From the NCBI RefSeq assembly GCF_026339935.1, contig NZ_JAPEPX010000001.1:6227501-6291500 (forward strand): a stretch of 64,000 nt of DNA, in the 5' to 3' direction. Each line of letters starts with the position of its first letter. Positions within the stretch are counted from its first letter, which is position 1. This stretch comes from Streptomyces sp. NBC_01551. Its GTDB lineage: Bacteria > Actinomycetota > Actinomycetes > Streptomycetales > Streptomycetaceae. The notes beneath the pieces are model-generated. The model ran no database searches. It was given only the letters and a program-made list of their open reading frames with translations, and was not told where the DNA came from. The position numbers were made by a program, and so were the translations under genes. Positions 44,568 through 53,277 of the stretch are shown one piece after another.

Positions 44568-45377
44568 GTGACGGAGTCGGCACCGCTGGCGGCCCAGCGG
44601 CGAGAAGTGATCCTCGATACCGTGCGCCGCAAGGGAGCGGTGCGCGTTGCCGCGCTCGTCGAGCAGCTCGGGGTGTCCGACATGACCATCCGCCGAGACC
44701 TGGACGTGCTCGCGAGGGCCGGGTCGGTCGAGAAGGTGCACGGCGGGGCGGTGAGCACCTCCGGCACCACGGGCGACGAGCCCGGGTTCGAGACCAAGTC
44801 CACCCTCAAGTCGGCGGCCAAGGCCGCGGTCGCCGAAGCGGCCGCCCAACTGGTGCAGCCCGGAAGCGTCGTGGCGATCTCCGGCGGGACGACCACGTAC
44901 GCCGTCGCCCACCGGCTGCGCGACATCGCCGGCCTGACCGTGGTGACCAATTCCCTGCCCGTCGCGGAGCTGCTGCGGTCGTTCGGGACCGAGGACGGCT
45001 CCGCAGCCCCGACCCTGCTGGTCACGGGCGGCGCCCCCACCAAGTCCGCCTCCCTGGTCGGGCCGTTGGCGGACCAGGCGATCCGCTCCCTCCAGGTCGA
45101 CCTCCTCATCGTCGGCGCGCACGGCGTTTCCGAGCGGGCCGGGGTGACCACTCCGAACCTCGCGGAGGCGGAGACCAACCGCACCCTGATCTCCGCCGCG
45201 ACCCGGGTGGCCGTTGTGGCCGATCACAGCAAGTGGGGCGTTGTCGGGCTGAGCCGGTTCGCCGGCCTGTCCGAGATCGACTACTTCGTATCCGACGACG
45301 GACTCGCCGAGCAGGCACGCACCGTCCTCGGCGAGCAGGTCGGCCGGCTGATCCTGGCGGACACCCAGGGGGCGTGA
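44568..45377 (+). CDS. DeoR-family transcriptional regulator (copy 1)
   Basis: 269 residues from a GTG start. DeoR helix-turn-helix RREVILDTVRRKGAVRVAAL followed by LGVSDMTIRRDLDVLARAG, then VEKVHGGAV. The sensor domain has the sugar-phosphate loop SGGTTTYAVAHRL and GAHGVSERAGVTTPN. DeoR proteins sense phosphorylated sugars. It lies between the importer and the galT operon and is a close paralogue of the gene at 48556. A TACAAT (44520-44525) with TTGCCC 19 bases before it could be its promoter. Confidence 0.92.
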   Translation: MTESAPLAAQRREVILDTVRRKGAVRVAALVEQLGVSDMTIRRDLDVLARAGSVEKVHGGAVSTSGTTGDEPGFETKSTLKSAAKAAVAEAAAQLVQPGSVVAISGGTTTYAVAHRLRDIAGLTVVTNSLPVAELLRSFGTEDGSAAPTLLVTGGAPTKSASLVGPLADQAIRSLQVDLLIVGAHGVSERAGVTTPNLAEAETNRTLISAATRVAVVADHSKWGVVGLSRFAGLSEIDYFVSDDGLAEQARTVLGEQVGRLILADTQGA

Positions 45378-45483
45378 GGGAAAGCGGCGCGCCGGCGCCC
45401 CGAAATCTTTCAGAACCAAATCGGCATTTCTGTGCTCGATGCAAGTAATTGTGGCGGGCGAAAATCCGCTCCGAAATGGATTA

Positions 45484-45511
45484 CGCCCCACGCCTCTTGA
45501 AGCGTGGGGCG
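45484..45511 (+). terminator. Terminator hairpin after DeoR copy 1
   Basis: A perfect 10-bp stem, CGCCCCACGC (45484-45493) and GCGTGGGGCG (45502-45511), with an 8-base loop, lies 106 bases past the regulator stop. It separates it from the galT promoter region. Confidence 0.55.
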
Positions 45512-45903
45512 GCGGTGCAACGCATTCGCCGACACCTCTTGGTCGCATATCGGCATCGTCGCCGGGGCGGCTTCAGCCGCCGGGCGAGCGCCTGAGGGCG
45601 CAGTACCGGAAGGCCGTCTCCGTGCTGCCCCTATCGGGCCGGGTCCGCCCAGTTCCCCTCTGTGAACCGGCGGTCGCCGCTGATTCCGTTTCGTATGACT
45701 TCGAGTCCCTCTCCCAGAAGTTTCCGTTCATGGCGATCAACGGCTTCGGCCGTGTCCTCGTCGGGCCCGCGCCCGGAGGGAAGCCGGGGCGGGTCGCGCA
45801 CCCGACAGGAGCAAACGTTGACTTCAGTTGCTTTCTGTTTACTCTTGTTGGCGTATGGCCCGCCATAGCGCCGTACCGTACTCCGAGAGACGGGCACGTT
45901 TCC
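45512..45903 (+). promoter_or_regulatory. galT promoter region with four phased 10-bp repeats
   Basis: The upstream region holds no gene. At 45817-45856 four units start exactly 10 bases apart: GTTGACTTCA, GTTGCTTTCT, GTTTACTCTT, GTTGGCGTAT. The first contains TTGACT (45818-45823) and TACTCT follows at 45840-45845, giving a -35/-10 pair with a 16-base spacer. DeoR-type repressors often bind helically phased direct repeats, so this is a good candidate operator for the two DeoR paralogues. Confidence 0.5.
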
Positions 45904-46953
45904 GTGAAGAGAACCAGGACGAAGCTCGCGGACGGCCGCGAGCTGATCTACTACGACCTCGACGAGAGCGCAGAGCGCGACACGGTCGACCGGCGTGCCC
46001 CGGAGCCCGTCGACAGTCACCCGGAGCTGCGCCTGGACCTGGCGACCGGCGACTGGGTCACGATCGCCTCGCACCGGCAGGGACGCGTCCACCATCCGCC
46101 GACCGACGCGTGTCCCCTGTGCCCCTCCGGGAACGGGCGCCACAGCGAGATTCCGGCGGCGGACTACGACGTGGCCGTGTTCGAGAACCGCTTCCCCTCC
46201 CTGGCGGGGCGCGTCGGGCGCTGCGAAGTCGTGTGCTTCACGCCCGAGCACGGAGCGAGCTTCGCCGATCTGACCGAGGACCGCGCCCGGCTCGTACTCG
46301 ACGCCTGGACGGACCGCACCGAGCGGCTGTCGGCCCTTCCCGGCATCGAGCAGGTGTACTGCTTCGAGAACCGCGGCGCGGAGATCGGCGTCACCCTCGC
46401 GCACCCGCACGGGCAGGTCTACGCCTTTCCCTTCGTCCCGCCGCGGACCGCCAAGATGATCGCCGTCGCCGACACGCACCGGTCCGTCACCGGCGGGAAC
46501 CTCTTCGAAGACCTGCTGGTCGAGGCCCGGGCCGCCACGTCGCGCGTGGTCCTGGCGGGGGAGCACTGGACGGCGTTCGTCCCGTATGCCGCCCGCTGGC
46601 CGTACGAGGTGCACCTCTACCCCCATCGCCGCGTCCCCGACCTCACCCACCTTGCGCAGGCCGAACGCACCGAGTTCCCCCGGATGTACCTGGAGCTGCT
46701 GCGCAGGTTCGACCGGCTGTTCCCACAAGAAGGGGAGGCCGCGCAAGTCGCCCCGACGCCCTACATCTCCGCCTGGCACCAGGCGCCGAAGACCGGTGGG
46801 CAGGAACTGGCGCTGCACCTGGAGCTGTTCACGGTCCGCCGGTCGGCGGGCAAGCTCAAGTTCCTCGCCGGGGTCGAATCCGGCATGGACTCCTTCGTCA
46901 ACGACATCGCCCCGGAAGACGCGGCCCGGCGGCTCCGCGAGGTCGCGTCATGA
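45904..46953 (+). CDS. galT: Galactose-1-phosphate uridylyltransferase
   Basis: 349 residues from the GTG at 45904. The zinc cysteines lie in ACPLCPSG, then [11 protein letters not shown], and the catalytic His-Pro-His is at about residue 167 in [13 protein letters not shown]. The C-terminal [14 protein letters not shown] and [20 protein letters not shown] complete the family pattern. It exchanges galactose 1-phosphate with UDP-glucose to give glucose 1-phosphate and UDP-galactose (Leloir pathway). The stop overlaps the start of the galE-like ORF by ATGA. Phased repeats lie about 50 bases upstream. Confidence 0.93.
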   Translation: MKRTRTKLADGRELIYYDLDESAERDTVDRRAPEPVDSHPELRLDLATGDWVTIASHRQGRVHHPPTDACPLCPSGNGRHSEIPAADYDVAVFENRFPSLAGRVGRCEVVCFTPEHGASFADLTEDRARLVLDAWTDRTERLSALPGIEQVYCFENRGAEIGVTLAHPHGQVYAFPFVPPRTAKMIAVADTHRSVTGGNLFEDLLVEARAATSRVVLAGEHWTAFVPYAARWPYEVHLYPHRRVPDLTHLAQAERTEFPRMYLELLRRFDRLFPQEGEAAQVAPTPYISAWHQAPKTGGQELALHLELFTVRRSAGKLKFLAGVESGMDSFVNDIAPEDAARRLREVAS

Positions 46954-47282
46954 GCAGTTACCTCGTCACCGAACCCGAGTCGCACCTCATCCCGCTCACT
47001 CTCCAAGTGGCCCTGGGGCGACGCCCCTACATCGACAACATCGACGTCCACGGCGACGACTACCCCACGCGCGACGGCACCTGCGTACGCGACTACATCC
47101 ACGTCGCCGACCTCGCCGAGGCCCACCTGCCGGCCCCGGAGGCAGCCAGTCCCGGCGACCCCGCGGTACTGGTCGCGTCCGCGGTCCGCGCGCGCGAGCG
47201 CCTGGGCTGGCGGCCCCGCCGCACCGACCTGGACTCCATCGTGGCCGACGCCTGGGCCTTCGCACGCGAGGTGACCGCATGA
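46950..47282 (+). pseudogene. galE: Shrunken UDP-glucose 4-epimerase ORF (galE remnant, frame kept)
   Basis: 110 codons in one open frame between galT and galK, with ATGA overlaps at both ends. It contains only two pieces of Gal[18 protein letters not shown] through [20 protein letters not shown] (roughly residues 190-250 of a full enzyme), fused to [18 protein letters not shown] through [10 protein letters not shown] near the C-terminus. The whole NAD-binding half with the Tyr-x-x-x-Lys, and about 40 residues in the middle, are missing. It cannot be an epimerase. The clean frame and overlaps suggest in-frame deletions kept for translation of galK. UDP-galactose must be recycled by an epimerase encoded elsewhere. 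Confidence 0.85.
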
Positions 47283-48412
47283 AGGAAGCCTTCCGGCGCG
47301 TCTACGGCGCCTACCCGGAGGGGGTCTGGGCAGCGCCCGGCCGGGTCAACCTGATCGGCGAGCACACCGACTACAACGACGGCTTCGCGCTGCCCATCGC
47401 CATCCCCCAGCACACCCTGGTCGCGGCGCGGCGGCGACAGGACGGCCGGTTGCGGCTGCACAGCGCCCAGGGGGACGGCCCGGTCATCGACTTCCACGTC
47501 GCCCAACTCACCCCCGGAGCCGTCACCACATGGGGCGCCTATCCGGCGGGGGTCGTCTGGGCGCTGCGCGAGGCCGGGCACCGGCTCGGGGGCGCCGACC
47601 TCCACATCGACAGCACCGTGCCCGCCGGCGCGGGCCTATCGTCCTCCGCCGCGCTGGAGTGCGCGGTCGCCTTCGCCTACAACGACCTGTACGGGTTGAA
47701 TCTGAGCGCACCCGCCCTCGCCCTGATCGGCCAGCGTGCGGAGAACGGCTTCGCCGGCGTGCCGTGCGGGGCCATGGACCAGTTGGCCTCCGCCTGTTGC
47801 ACCGCGGGTGCGGCCCTGCATCTCGACATCCGCGCCGGCGCCCACGAGCAGGTCCCGTTCGCCCCGCAGGCGCAGGGGATGAGCCTGCTGGTCGTCGACA
47901 CCCGTGTGAAGCACGACCTCGGGGACGGCGCGTACGCGGCCCTGCGGGCCGGGTGCGAGCGGGCCGCCCGTCTGCTCGGGCTGTCGGCGCTGCGCGACCT
48001 CACTCCCGCGGACCTGCCCCGGGCGGAGAGGGCGCTCCCCGCCCACCTGGTGCCCCTGGTCCGGCACGTGGTGACGGAGAACGCACGGGTCACCGAGGCC
48101 GTCTCGCACCTTCGGGCCGGGCACCTGGCGGCGTTGGGGCCGGTTCTCGTGGACGGCCACGCCTCGCTGCGCGACGACTTCCGGATCTCCTGTGCGGAGA
48201 GCGACCTCGTGGTGGACACTGCCCTGGCGCACGGAGCCCTCGGGGCGCGCATGACCGGTGGCGGTTTCGGCGGGTCCGTCATCGTGCTGGCCGAGGAGGG
48301 CCGGGTGGAGGTGATCGGCGCCGCCGTCACCACCGCGTTCCGTGCGGCCGGGTACCAGGCTCCGCACCTGTTCCCGGTCTCCCCGGCCGCCGGCGCCCGG
48401 CGCATCGCATGA
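47279..48412 (+). CDS. galK: Galactokinase
   Basis: 377 residues. The galactokinase signature [19 protein letters not shown] is near residue 20, the GHMP phosphate loop [14 protein letters not shown] near 118, and the closing [13 protein letters not shown] near 325. It phosphorylates galactose at C1 for GalT. It is coupled by ATGA to the truncated galE ORF and lies 143 bases before the second DeoR gene. Confidence 0.95.
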   Translation: MKEAFRRVYGAYPEGVWAAPGRVNLIGEHTDYNDGFALPIAIPQHTLVAARRRQDGRLRLHSAQGDGPVIDFHVAQLTPGAVTTWGAYPAGVVWALREAGHRLGGADLHIDSTVPAGAGLSSSAALECAVAFAYNDLYGLNLSAPALALIGQRAENGFAGVPCGAMDQLASACCTAGAALHLDIRAGAHEQVPFAPQAQGMSLLVVDTRVKHDLGDGAYAALRAGCERAARLLGLSALRDLTPADLPRAERALPAHLVPLVRHVVTENARVTEAVSHLRAGHLAALGPVLVDGHASLRDDFRISCAESDLVVDTALAHGALGARMTGGGFGGSVIVLAEEGRVEVIGAAVTTAFRAAGYQAPHLFPVSPAAGARRIA

Positions 48413-48480
48413 GAACGCGCTGAGTTCGAAGGCCTGCGACGTAGACTGTTCGTTTGTGAGGAATGCCGTGTGACTTTGAC

Positions 48481-48530
48481 GGCGCACACGGACGGCGCAC
48501 ACGGACGGTCGCACGGACGGCCACGCGGAC
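48481..48530. repeat. Four short tandem repeats of 12-13 bp
   Basis: GGCGCACACGGAC occurs twice exactly (48481-48493, 48494-48506), followed by GGTCGCACGGAC and GGCCACGCGGAC. They sit just upstream of the DeoR copy 2 start and may be operator-like or simple slippage repeats. Confidence 0.6.
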
Positions 48531-48555
48531 GGCGCAGAGGAACGGGGACGAGATC

Positions 48556-49362
48556 GTGACCGAGTCAGCACGCCTCGCACCCCAGCGGAGGGCTCTCATC
48601 CTCGACATCGTGCGCCGCGACGGCGCCGTGCGGGTGGCCGATCTCGTGGAACAGCTGGGCGTCTCGGACATGACCATTCGCCGCGATCTCGACGTACTCG
48701 CCCGCACCGGTTCCCTGTCGAAGGTGCACGGGGGCGCCATCAGCGCCTCCGTCACCACGGGAGAGGAACCACCCTTCGAAACGAAAGCCGGTCTGGAGTC
48801 GCGGGCCAAGTCGGCGGTGGCCGAGGCGGCCTCCGCCCTCGTGAAACCGGGCAGTGTCGTCGCCATCTCCGGCGGGACGACGTCCTACGCGGTGGCCGCC
48901 CGGCTCCGGGACGTCGCGGGTCTGACGGTGGTGACCAACTCCCTGCCGGTCGCCCAGCTGCTGCGGCCCACCGGGGCCGAGCTCGGCCCCGCGGGTCCCA
49001 CGCTGCTCCTGACCGGTGGCACCCCCACCAAATCGGCTTCTCTCGTCGGACCTCTCGCGGACCAGGCGATCCGCTCCCTCCAGGTGGACCTGCTCATCAT
49101 CGGCGCCCATGGCGTGTCCGAACGCGCCGGCGCGACCACTCCGAACCTCGCGGAAGCCGAGACCAACCGCGCGCTGATCGACTGCGCCACTCAGGTGGCC
49201 GTGGTCGCGGACCACACCAAATGGGGTGTGGTGGGTCTCAGCCGTTTCATCGCGCTCTCGGAGATCGACTACTTCGTCTCCGACGACGGCCTCGACCCCG
49301 AGGCGTGCTCCGTCCTGAGGGATTCGGTGGGACAGCTGCTCCTGGGCGCCACTCGGCCGTAG
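48556..49362 (+). CDS. DeoR-family transcriptional regulator (copy 2)
   Basis: 268 residues from a GTG at 48556. It is nearly colinear with the regulator at 44568: RRALILDIVRRDGAVRVADL, LGVSDMTIRRDLDVLART, SGGTTSYAVAARLRD and GAHGVSERAGATTPN. By eye well over two thirds of residues are shared. It sits between galK and the GH35 gene, so the pair brackets the Leloir operon. The two copies may compete for the same sites or answer to different sugar phosphates. Confidence 0.92.
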   Translation: MTESARLAPQRRALILDIVRRDGAVRVADLVEQLGVSDMTIRRDLDVLARTGSLSKVHGGAISASVTTGEEPPFETKAGLESRAKSAVAEAASALVKPGSVVAISGGTTSYAVAARLRDVAGLTVVTNSLPVAQLLRPTGAELGPAGPTLLLTGGTPTKSASLVGPLADQAIRSLQVDLLIIGAHGVSERAGATTPNLAEAETNRALIDCATQVAVVADHTKWGVVGLSRFIALSEIDYFVSDDGLDPEACSVLRDSVGQLLLGATRP

Positions 49363-49403
49363 CCCCGATCGGCAGACGCGAGAGGGCACTTGCCATGTCA
49401 TCA

Positions 49404-49419
49404 ATGTTTACGCAAACAT
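49404..49419. promoter_or_regulatory. LacI-type operator, site B (GH35 promoter)
   Basis: ATGTTTACGCAAACAT, extended by one base on each side to AATGTTTACGCAAACATT, lies 60 bases before the GH35 start. It differs by one base from the perfect palindrome. Confidence 0.8.
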
Positions 49420-49478
49420 TCAGGGCGACAGTCCTACGGCGCGATCCGCGCATCCCTGCTCAGTTGAGGAGCACGCGC

Positions 49479-51242
49479 ATGCCCCTTCTCCAGATCGAAG
49501 ACGACGGATTCCGGCAAGACGGCGATCCCTTCCGCATCCTCTCGGGCGGACTGCACTACTTCCGCGTCCATCCCGACCTCTGGCGCGACCGGCTGCACAA
49601 GGCCCGTCTCATGGGGCTCAACACGGTGGAGACGTACGTACCGTGGAACCTCCACCAGCCGCGGCCCGACGAGTTCCGCATGGACGGCGGCCTCGACCTG
49701 CGCCGGTTCCTCGACCTCGCCGCCGCCGAGGGGCTGCACGTACTCCTGCGGCCCGGCCCCTACATCTGCGCGGAATGGGAGGGGGGCGGCCTGCCCTCGT
49801 GGCTCCTGGCCGATCCGTCCATGCGGCTCCGCAGCCGCGACCCGCGGTTCCTCGCCGCGGTCGACGACTACTTCGGCCGGCTCCTGCCCCCGCTGCACGA
49901 CCGGCTCGCCACCCGGGGCGGGCCGGTGCTCGCCGTACAGGTGGAGAACGAGTACGGGGCGTACGGCGACGACACCGCCTACCTGGAGCACCTCGCCGAC
50001 TCCCTGCACCGCCACGGCGTCGACGTGCCGCTCTTCACCTGTGACCAGCCGGCCGACCTGGAACGAGGCGCCCTGCCGGGAGTGCTCGCCACCGCGAACT
50101 TCGGCAGCCGTTCGGCGGCACACCTCGCGACCCTGCGGACCGCCCGGCCGTCCGGGCCGTTGCTCTGCACGGAGTTCTGGATCGGCTGGTTCGACCGATG
50201 GGGCGCAAACCATGTCGTCCGCGGTGCGGAGCAGGCGTCCCAGGAGCTCGACGAGCTGCTCGCGACGGGGGCTTCCGTGAACTTCTACATGTTCCACGGC
50301 GGCACGAACTTCGGCTTCATGAACGGCGCCAACGACAAGCACACCTACCGGCCGACCGTCACCTCCTACGACTACGACGCCCCCCTCGACGAGGCCGGCG
50401 ACCCGACCGAGAAGTTCGCCGCCTTCCGCAAGGTCATCGCCAAGTACGCCCCGGTCCCGGCGGAGTTCCCGCCCGCACGTGCCGCGAAGTTCAGCCTGGA
50501 GACGGTGGAGCTGACCGAGAGCGTCGGCCTGCTGGACGCCGCGCCGGTCCTCGGGGACGCCGTCGCCTCGCGCCGTCCGCTGACGATGGAGGAACTCGGA
50601 CAGGACTACGGCTTCGTGCTGTACGAGGCGGAGCTGCCGGACGCCGGGCCCGCCCTGCTCGAACTGGAGCAGGTGCGCGACCGCGCCCAGGTCTTCCTCG
50701 ACGGCCAGCCCGTGGGGGTGCTGGAGCGGGAGGGCCACGAGCACTCCCTCACTTTCGCGGTCCCGCGGCCGGGCACCGCCTTGAGCGTCCTCGTCGAGAA
50801 CCAGGGGCGCGTGAACTACGGCCAGGGCATCCACGACCGCAAGGGGCTGCTCGGCGGCGTTCTGCTGAACGGGTCCCCCCTCGACGGATGGACCAGCCGC
50901 CCGCTGCCGCTCACCGCGCTCGGGGACCTTCCGTTCGGCGCCGGGCCGGCCAGCGGCCCGGCCACGCCGACCGGGCCGGCCTTCTACCGCGGCACCTTCG
51001 ACGCGGATCGGACGGCCGACACCTTCCTCCACCTCGACGGCTGGACGAAGGGCAGCGTCTGGGTCAACGGCTTCGCCCTCGGCCGGTACTGGTCCCGCGG
51101 CCCCCAGCGCTCGCTGTACGTACCCGGCCCGGTGCTGCGCAGGGGCGCGAACGACATCGTCGTACTCGAACTGCACGCACCCGGACGCCGGCGAAGGGTG
51201 GCCTTCCGGGACGCGCCCGACCTCGGCCCCGTAGAGGACTGA
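49479..51242 (+). CDS. GH35 beta-galactosidase, cytoplasmic
   Basis: 587 residues from the ATG at 49479 with GAGGAG upstream; the longer open frame starting before this crosses the operator and is not used. GH35 blocks: SGGLHYFRVHPDLWRDRL, NTVETYVPWNLHQPRPDEF, LRPGPYICAEWEGGGLPSWL. The acid/base is E158 in QVENEYGAYG and the nucleophile E232 in LLCTEFWIGWFDRWG. The C-terminal part has the jelly-roll FYRGTFDADRTADTFLHLDG and WVNGFALGRYWSRGPQRSLY. No signal peptide, so it splits imported galacto-oligosaccharides inside the cell. It has a LacI-type operator and a strong terminator. Confidence 0.93.
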   Translation: MPLLQIEDDGFRQDGDPFRILSGGLHYFRVHPDLWRDRLHKARLMGLNTVETYVPWNLHQPRPDEFRMDGGLDLRRFLDLAAAEGLHVLLRPGPYICAEWEGGGLPSWLLADPSMRLRSRDPRFLAAVDDYFGRLLPPLHDRLATRGGPVLAVQVENEYGAYGDDTAYLEHLADSLHRHGVDVPLFTCDQPADLERGALPGVLATANFGSRSAAHLATLRTARPSGPLLCTEFWIGWFDRWGANHVVRGAEQASQELDELLATGASVNFYMFHGGTNFGFMNGANDKHTYRPTVTSYDYDAPLDEAGDPTEKFAAFRKVIAKYAPVPAEFPPARAAKFSLETVELTESVGLLDAAPVLGDAVASRRPLTMEELGQDYGFVLYEAELPDAGPALLELEQVRDRAQVFLDGQPVGVLEREGHEHSLTFAVPRPGTALSVLVENQGRVNYGQGIHDRKGLLGGVLLNGSPLDGWTSRPLPLTALGDLPFGAGPASGPATPTGPAFYRGTFDADRTADTFLHLDGWTKGSVWVNGFALGRYWSRGPQRSLYVPGPVLRRGANDIVVLELHAPGRRRRVAFRDAPDLGPVED

Positions 51243-51264
51243 CTGACGACCCGGGCGGCCGTGC

Positions 51265-51303
51265 GGGGCCGTGTGAACCCACGACGTGGGTTCACACGGC
51301 CCC
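51265..51303. terminator. Bidirectional terminator between convergent GH35 and GH43 genes
   Basis: A perfect 19-base inverted repeat: 51265-51283 (GGGGCCGTGTGAACCCACG) pairs with 51285-51303 around a single central base. It is placed between the GH35 stop and the GH43 stop on the opposite strand. Confidence 0.8.
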
Positions 51304-51331
51304 ACCGGCGCCGGGGCGCAGGCACGACGGG

Positions 51332-52786
51332 TCAGACGGCCGCGCGCCGCCACTTCTGGTTGTCGCCGCCGTTGCACGTCCACTGGACGAGCCGTGCGCC
51401 GTCGGCCCAGGAGTGGTTGGCGACATCGACGCACTTGCCGCTGTGCCGGGCGACGAGCCGCATGCCGGTCGGGCCCGCCTGGGCCGTCTTCCACTTCTGT
51501 CCGGGCGCGTCGCCGCAGGTGGCCTGGACGACGGGGGCGCCGTCATCGGGGGACGCGTCCCGGACCGCGAGACACTTCCCGCTGTGGCGGAGCATGATCC
51601 GCACCGTGCCGTCTCCCACGCCCTGGAACCACACCTGCTGGTTGACGCTCCCCGCCGTGCAGGGCCACTGGACCAGCGCGGCGCCTTCGGCCACCGACCA
51701 GTCCGCGGCGTCGGCGCACTTGCCGCTGTGCGCGGCGGTCAGGGTGTCCCAGTCCCCGGTTCCCCGCACGGTGCCGGCTTCCGTGGAGATGATGATCTGA
51801 GGGTAGTAGTCCATGGACAGGGTGGTCCTGGTCGGGAACCTCAAGGGGAGCCAGACGTACTGCGAATCGTTGACCGTGCCGCCCGTCGAGTTGCCCCAGC
51901 GGTCGCCCATGTACAGGTGGGTGGTGGTACCGGACGCGCCCTCCACGGGCAGCACGAAGGCCGTCTGGGAGCCGTAGGCCCTGCCGTCGCCCAGGTCCCG
52001 CAGCGAGCTCCAGGCGCCGGTGATGCTGTCCGCCGTGCCGTACTTCTGCTGGTTGGGGGACCAGCCGGTGGCGCCGGACGTCACCAGGAAGTAGACGCCG
52101 TCGCGCTTGAACAGGGCCGGAGCCTCGCGCGACTGTCCGGCCCACAACGTCTGCACCAGGGTCTCGACGCCGGTGTAGTCCGCGGTGAGCCGGTAGACGT
52201 GCAGGTCCGCGTTCTCGTTGGCGGCGGAGACCATGTAGCCGGTGCCGTCGGCGTCCACGAAGGTGGTGATGTCCCGGGACATGTGTCCCAGCGGCCGGAA
52301 GCTCCCGCGCCAGGAGTATTCGCCGTCGACCGTGGAGGACACGGCCACCGCTGCACGGGCCTCGCTGTAGTCGGTGGCGCTGCCCTCCTTGTGCATCCAC
52401 ATGACGAACTGTCCGGTGGCGCGGTTGTACATCACCTTGGGGCGCTCGATGTTGGCGGTGGCCAGCTCCGGGTCGGTGGCCTGGGACAGGACGTGGCCGC
52501 GGAACTCCCACGTCTTGAGGTCGGTGGAGCGGTAGGCGGAGACGTACCGGAAGCTGTTGTCGGGGTTCCGGTCCTCTCCGAACCAGTAGTAGTACTCGTC
52601 CACCTTGACGACCCCTCCGCCATGGGCGTGGACGGGCCGGCCGGCGGGATCGGTGAATTGCGTCGCGTTGACGACGGTGACGGGGGAGGAGGAGGCCGCG
52701 GCGGTGCCGAGACCGCCGAGGAGGCTCGCGAAGAGGGCGGCCACCACGGCGAACAGGGCTGCCGGGTAAGGGGGGTGACGTCGCAT
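51332..52786 (-). CDS. Secreted GH43 glycosidase, exo-beta-1,3-galactanase-like, with ricin-type carbohydrate-binding domain
   Basis: 484 residues with a signal peptide (FAVVAALFASLLGGLGTAAA). The five-bladed propeller starts HAHGGGVVKVDEYYYWFGED, followed by ERPKVMYNRATGQFVMWMHK and SRDITTFVDADGTGYMVSAA. This pattern is that of subfamily 24 exo-beta-1,3-galactanases, and Streptomyces members also carry a C-terminal CBM13. The last 150 residues here form that beta-trefoil, with three SGKC(A/L/V) and (V/K)W repeats (HSGKCADAADWS, HSGKCLAVRDAS, HSGKCVDVANHS). It would release galactose from arabinogalactan backbones. An operator-like palindrome precedes it. Confidence 0.9.
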   Translation of the reverse strand: MRRHPPYPAALFAVVAALFASLLGGLGTAAASSSPVTVVNATQFTDPAGRPVHAHGGGVVKVDEYYYWFGEDRNPDNSFRYVSAYRSTDLKTWEFRGHVLSQATDPELATANIERPKVMYNRATGQFVMWMHKEGSATDYSEARAAVAVSSTVDGEYSWRGSFRPLGHMSRDITTFVDADGTGYMVSAANENADLHVYRLTADYTGVETLVQTLWAGQSREAPALFKRDGVYFLVTSGATGWSPNQQKYGTADSITGAWSSLRDLGDGRAYGSQTAFVLPVEGASGTTTHLYMGDRWGNSTGGTVNDSQYVWLPLRFPTRTTLSMDYYPQIIISTEAGTVRGTGDWDTLTAAHSGKCADAADWSVAEGAALVQWPCTAGSVNQQVWFQGVGDGTVRIMLRHSGKCLAVRDASPDDGAPVVQATCGDAPGQKWKTAQAGPTGMRLVARHSGKCVDVANHSWADGARLVQWTCNGGDNQKWRRAAV

Positions 52787-52896
52787 GGGTACCTCGTGAC
52801 GGCTGGCGGGTGGAGGGGCGTGCGCGGGCGGGTGCGCCCACGGCTCGGGAACCGCGGTGACGCCGGCCCCGGTGAAGCCGGTGTTCCAGCTCTGTG

Positions 52897-52912
52897 ATGT
52901 TTACGTAAACAC
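52897..52912. promoter_or_regulatory. LacI-type operator, site C (GH43 promoter)
   Basis: ATGTTTACGTAAACAC contains the perfect 14-bp palindrome TGTTTACGTAAACA (52898-52911). It lies about 110 bases upstream of the GH43 start in the divergent region shared with the CUT1 importer. Confidence 0.8.
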
Positions 52913-53164
52913 TCGGCTGGCTGCGAGTCTGGGAGCCGCGTCGGGGCCTGTCAAGCAGTCGGGCGCGAATCGTCCAAGCGGCCCGGCTGGGGGTCCCTCG
53001 GCCCAACCCCACGTGTGGCGCCCCGGGTTGGGCGGGGCGCCTGTGGCCGACTGGTCGTGAAAACGCCTCGCCCGGCGGACATCGTCGTGCGGTGGCTCAT
53101 TTTTCCGCCGGCGGGCGCAAGGTGCTTGACGCTCCCAGGTGGGAGTGCCACCATCGCGTAACCG

Positions 53165-53180
53165 ATGGTTACGTAAACAT
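53165..53180. promoter_or_regulatory. LacI-type operator, site D (CUT1 importer promoter)
   Basis: ATGGTTACGTAAACAT differs from the consensus at one base. It lies about 100 bases before the first permease gene. The divergent region 52787-53277 holds this site and site C and otherwise no gene. A TTGACG at 53127-53132 could be a -35 element just upstream. Confidence 0.78.
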
Positions 53181-53277
53181 TCTCATCAGGTCCTGCCCAT
53201 GAGGCCGATTCCGGCCCGGAGGCCGTCATTTCTTCCCTCCGCCGCGGACCTGTAGGTCACTGACACAAGGACCCACC

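Noticed and set aside
49380..49478. Longer GH35 start including the operator
   Set aside because: The extension covers the LacI-type palindrome, and GAGGAG with the ATG at 49479 gives the expected family start.
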